Assembly: GCA_964622375.1 (NCBI GenBank)
Contig: CAZUQA010000122.1
Location: forward strand, 1-13,901
DNA: 13,901 nt
Origin: CAZUQA01 sp964622375
Lineage (GTDB): Bacteria; Bacillota_I; Bacilli_A; Erysipelotrichales; Erysipelotrichaceae
Reading direction: 5' to 3'
Part shown: positions 13,470-13,901 of the stretch, piece after piece
How the letters are laid out: every line of letters starts with the position of its first letter
Numbering within the stretch: position 1 is the stretch's first letter
Notes under the pieces: model-generated
What the model saw: the letters and a program-made list of their open reading frames with translations, nothing else
Database searches by the model: none
What the model was told of the DNA's origin: nothing
Program-made: the position numbers and the translations under genes

Positions 13470-13901
13470 CTAATTTCCTAAGTTTACGGCGTTGAGCCAA
13501 TCGATAAAATTCTTAACTTGTTCTTTTAAATCTTCAATATGATATTCATCAACGCCGCTAAAGAACACCACCTCCGGATGCTCATCTTTTAAAGTAGCGA
13601 GGTGGTCATCTATTTGATAGCTGGAACAATGAGTCCCCCTAAATTTCAAAGAATTACAATCCATTTCTGAGAAATATTCAACGTTGACAGCTTTATCATC
13701 CATCAACACATAGGCATCATAGAGGTAATCTTCGCCGAGATTGGCTCTGACAAGCTGAAAACCGGCTTTTGAAAGTTCAACTTCGATAATATCCAAAGCC
13801 TCTTGATCAGGCAGTAAAGGATATTGTTCCATGATCCCCCCGGCAATTCTTGGGCCAAAAATATCACAGCCACTTAAACAAGCAGCCAGTACTGCTGTCA
13901 A
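13470..13901 (-). CDS. Small lipoprotein, 5' end outside window
   Basis: The 143 visible codons begin inside a signal peptide: LTAVLAACLSGC ends in an LSGC lipobox, so the mature protein should start at the second Cys (visible residue 12) and be membrane-anchored by lipid. The TTG at the very window edge is unlikely to be the true start, because the positively charged n-region of a signal peptide is missing. The mature part of about 132 residues is acidic, with two further cysteines at visible residues 82 and 92, ten apart, and a probable amphipathic C-terminal helix. I do not recognise the family. Its TAG abuts the ATG of the radical SAM gene, so they share a transcript and may act together. 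The CxPxR-type motif used by sulfatase maturases is absent. Confidence 0.8.
   Translation of the reverse strand: MTAVLAACLSGCDIFGPRIAGGIMEQYPLLPDQEALDIIEVELSKAGFQLVRANLGEDYLYDAYVLMDDKAVNVEYFSEMDCNSLKFRGTHCSSYQIDDHLATLKDEHPEVVFFSGVDEYHIEDLKEQVKNFIDWLNAVNLGN

Noticed and set aside
1..13901. Mobile elements, CRISPR arrays, tRNA or rRNA genes
   Set aside because: No transposase, integrase, regularly spaced DNA repeat array or recognisable structural RNA other than the M-box was seen on either strand.

Overview
The window is AT-rich bacterial DNA with seven protein-coding genes, all on the minus strand. Descriptions below therefore run from high coordinates to low. Shine-Dalgarno sites of the GGAGG type, sigma-A-like promoters, an M-box riboswitch with an intrinsic terminator and several membrane-anchored zinc-ribbon or solute-binding proteins suggest a low-GC Gram-positive (Bacillota-type) organism. 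A radical SAM enzyme fits an anaerobic or facultative lifestyle. I cannot name the genus from the sequence.

Layout. (1) 13901-12342: the end of a small lipoprotein gene abuts a radical SAM/SPASM enzyme gene (TAG directly followed by ATG), so the two form a tight operon. (2) 12200-10935: a protein with an N-terminal zinc ribbon, one membrane helix and a beta-propeller-like outer domain, with its own extended -10 promoter. (3) 10732-9152: a membrane-anchored PstS-like solute-binding protein with an extra acidic C-terminal region; no ABC permease or ATPase gene accompanies it. (4) 9066-6092: a magnesium-transport unit made of a promoter, an M-box Mg2+ riboswitch, an intrinsic terminator and an MgtA-type P-type ATPase, closed by another intrinsic terminator. 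(5) 6014-5402: a bactofilin with its own promoter. (6) 5342-1 and beyond: a very large repeat protein (1758 residues visible, no stop in the window) with its own strong promoter. It has an N-terminal beta-rich domain, a long acidic/proline-rich linker with a 14-residue repeat, about nine repeats of a module resembling the Shr-like Hb-interacting domain, and six group-3 bacterial Ig-like domains up to the window edge.

The most interesting part is the pair bactofilin plus giant repeat protein. The giant protein is built from modules normally found outside the cell, yet it has no signal peptide or membrane helix in the visible part. It lies directly downstream of a gene for a cytoskeletal scaffold. 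The best-understood part is the MgtA unit, where the aptamer and a plausible terminator/antiterminator switch can be read from the sequence. The lipoprotein/radical SAM pair is a candidate enzyme-substrate or enzyme-partner system of unknown product. No tRNA, rRNA, CRISPR array, insertion sequence or phage gene was seen.
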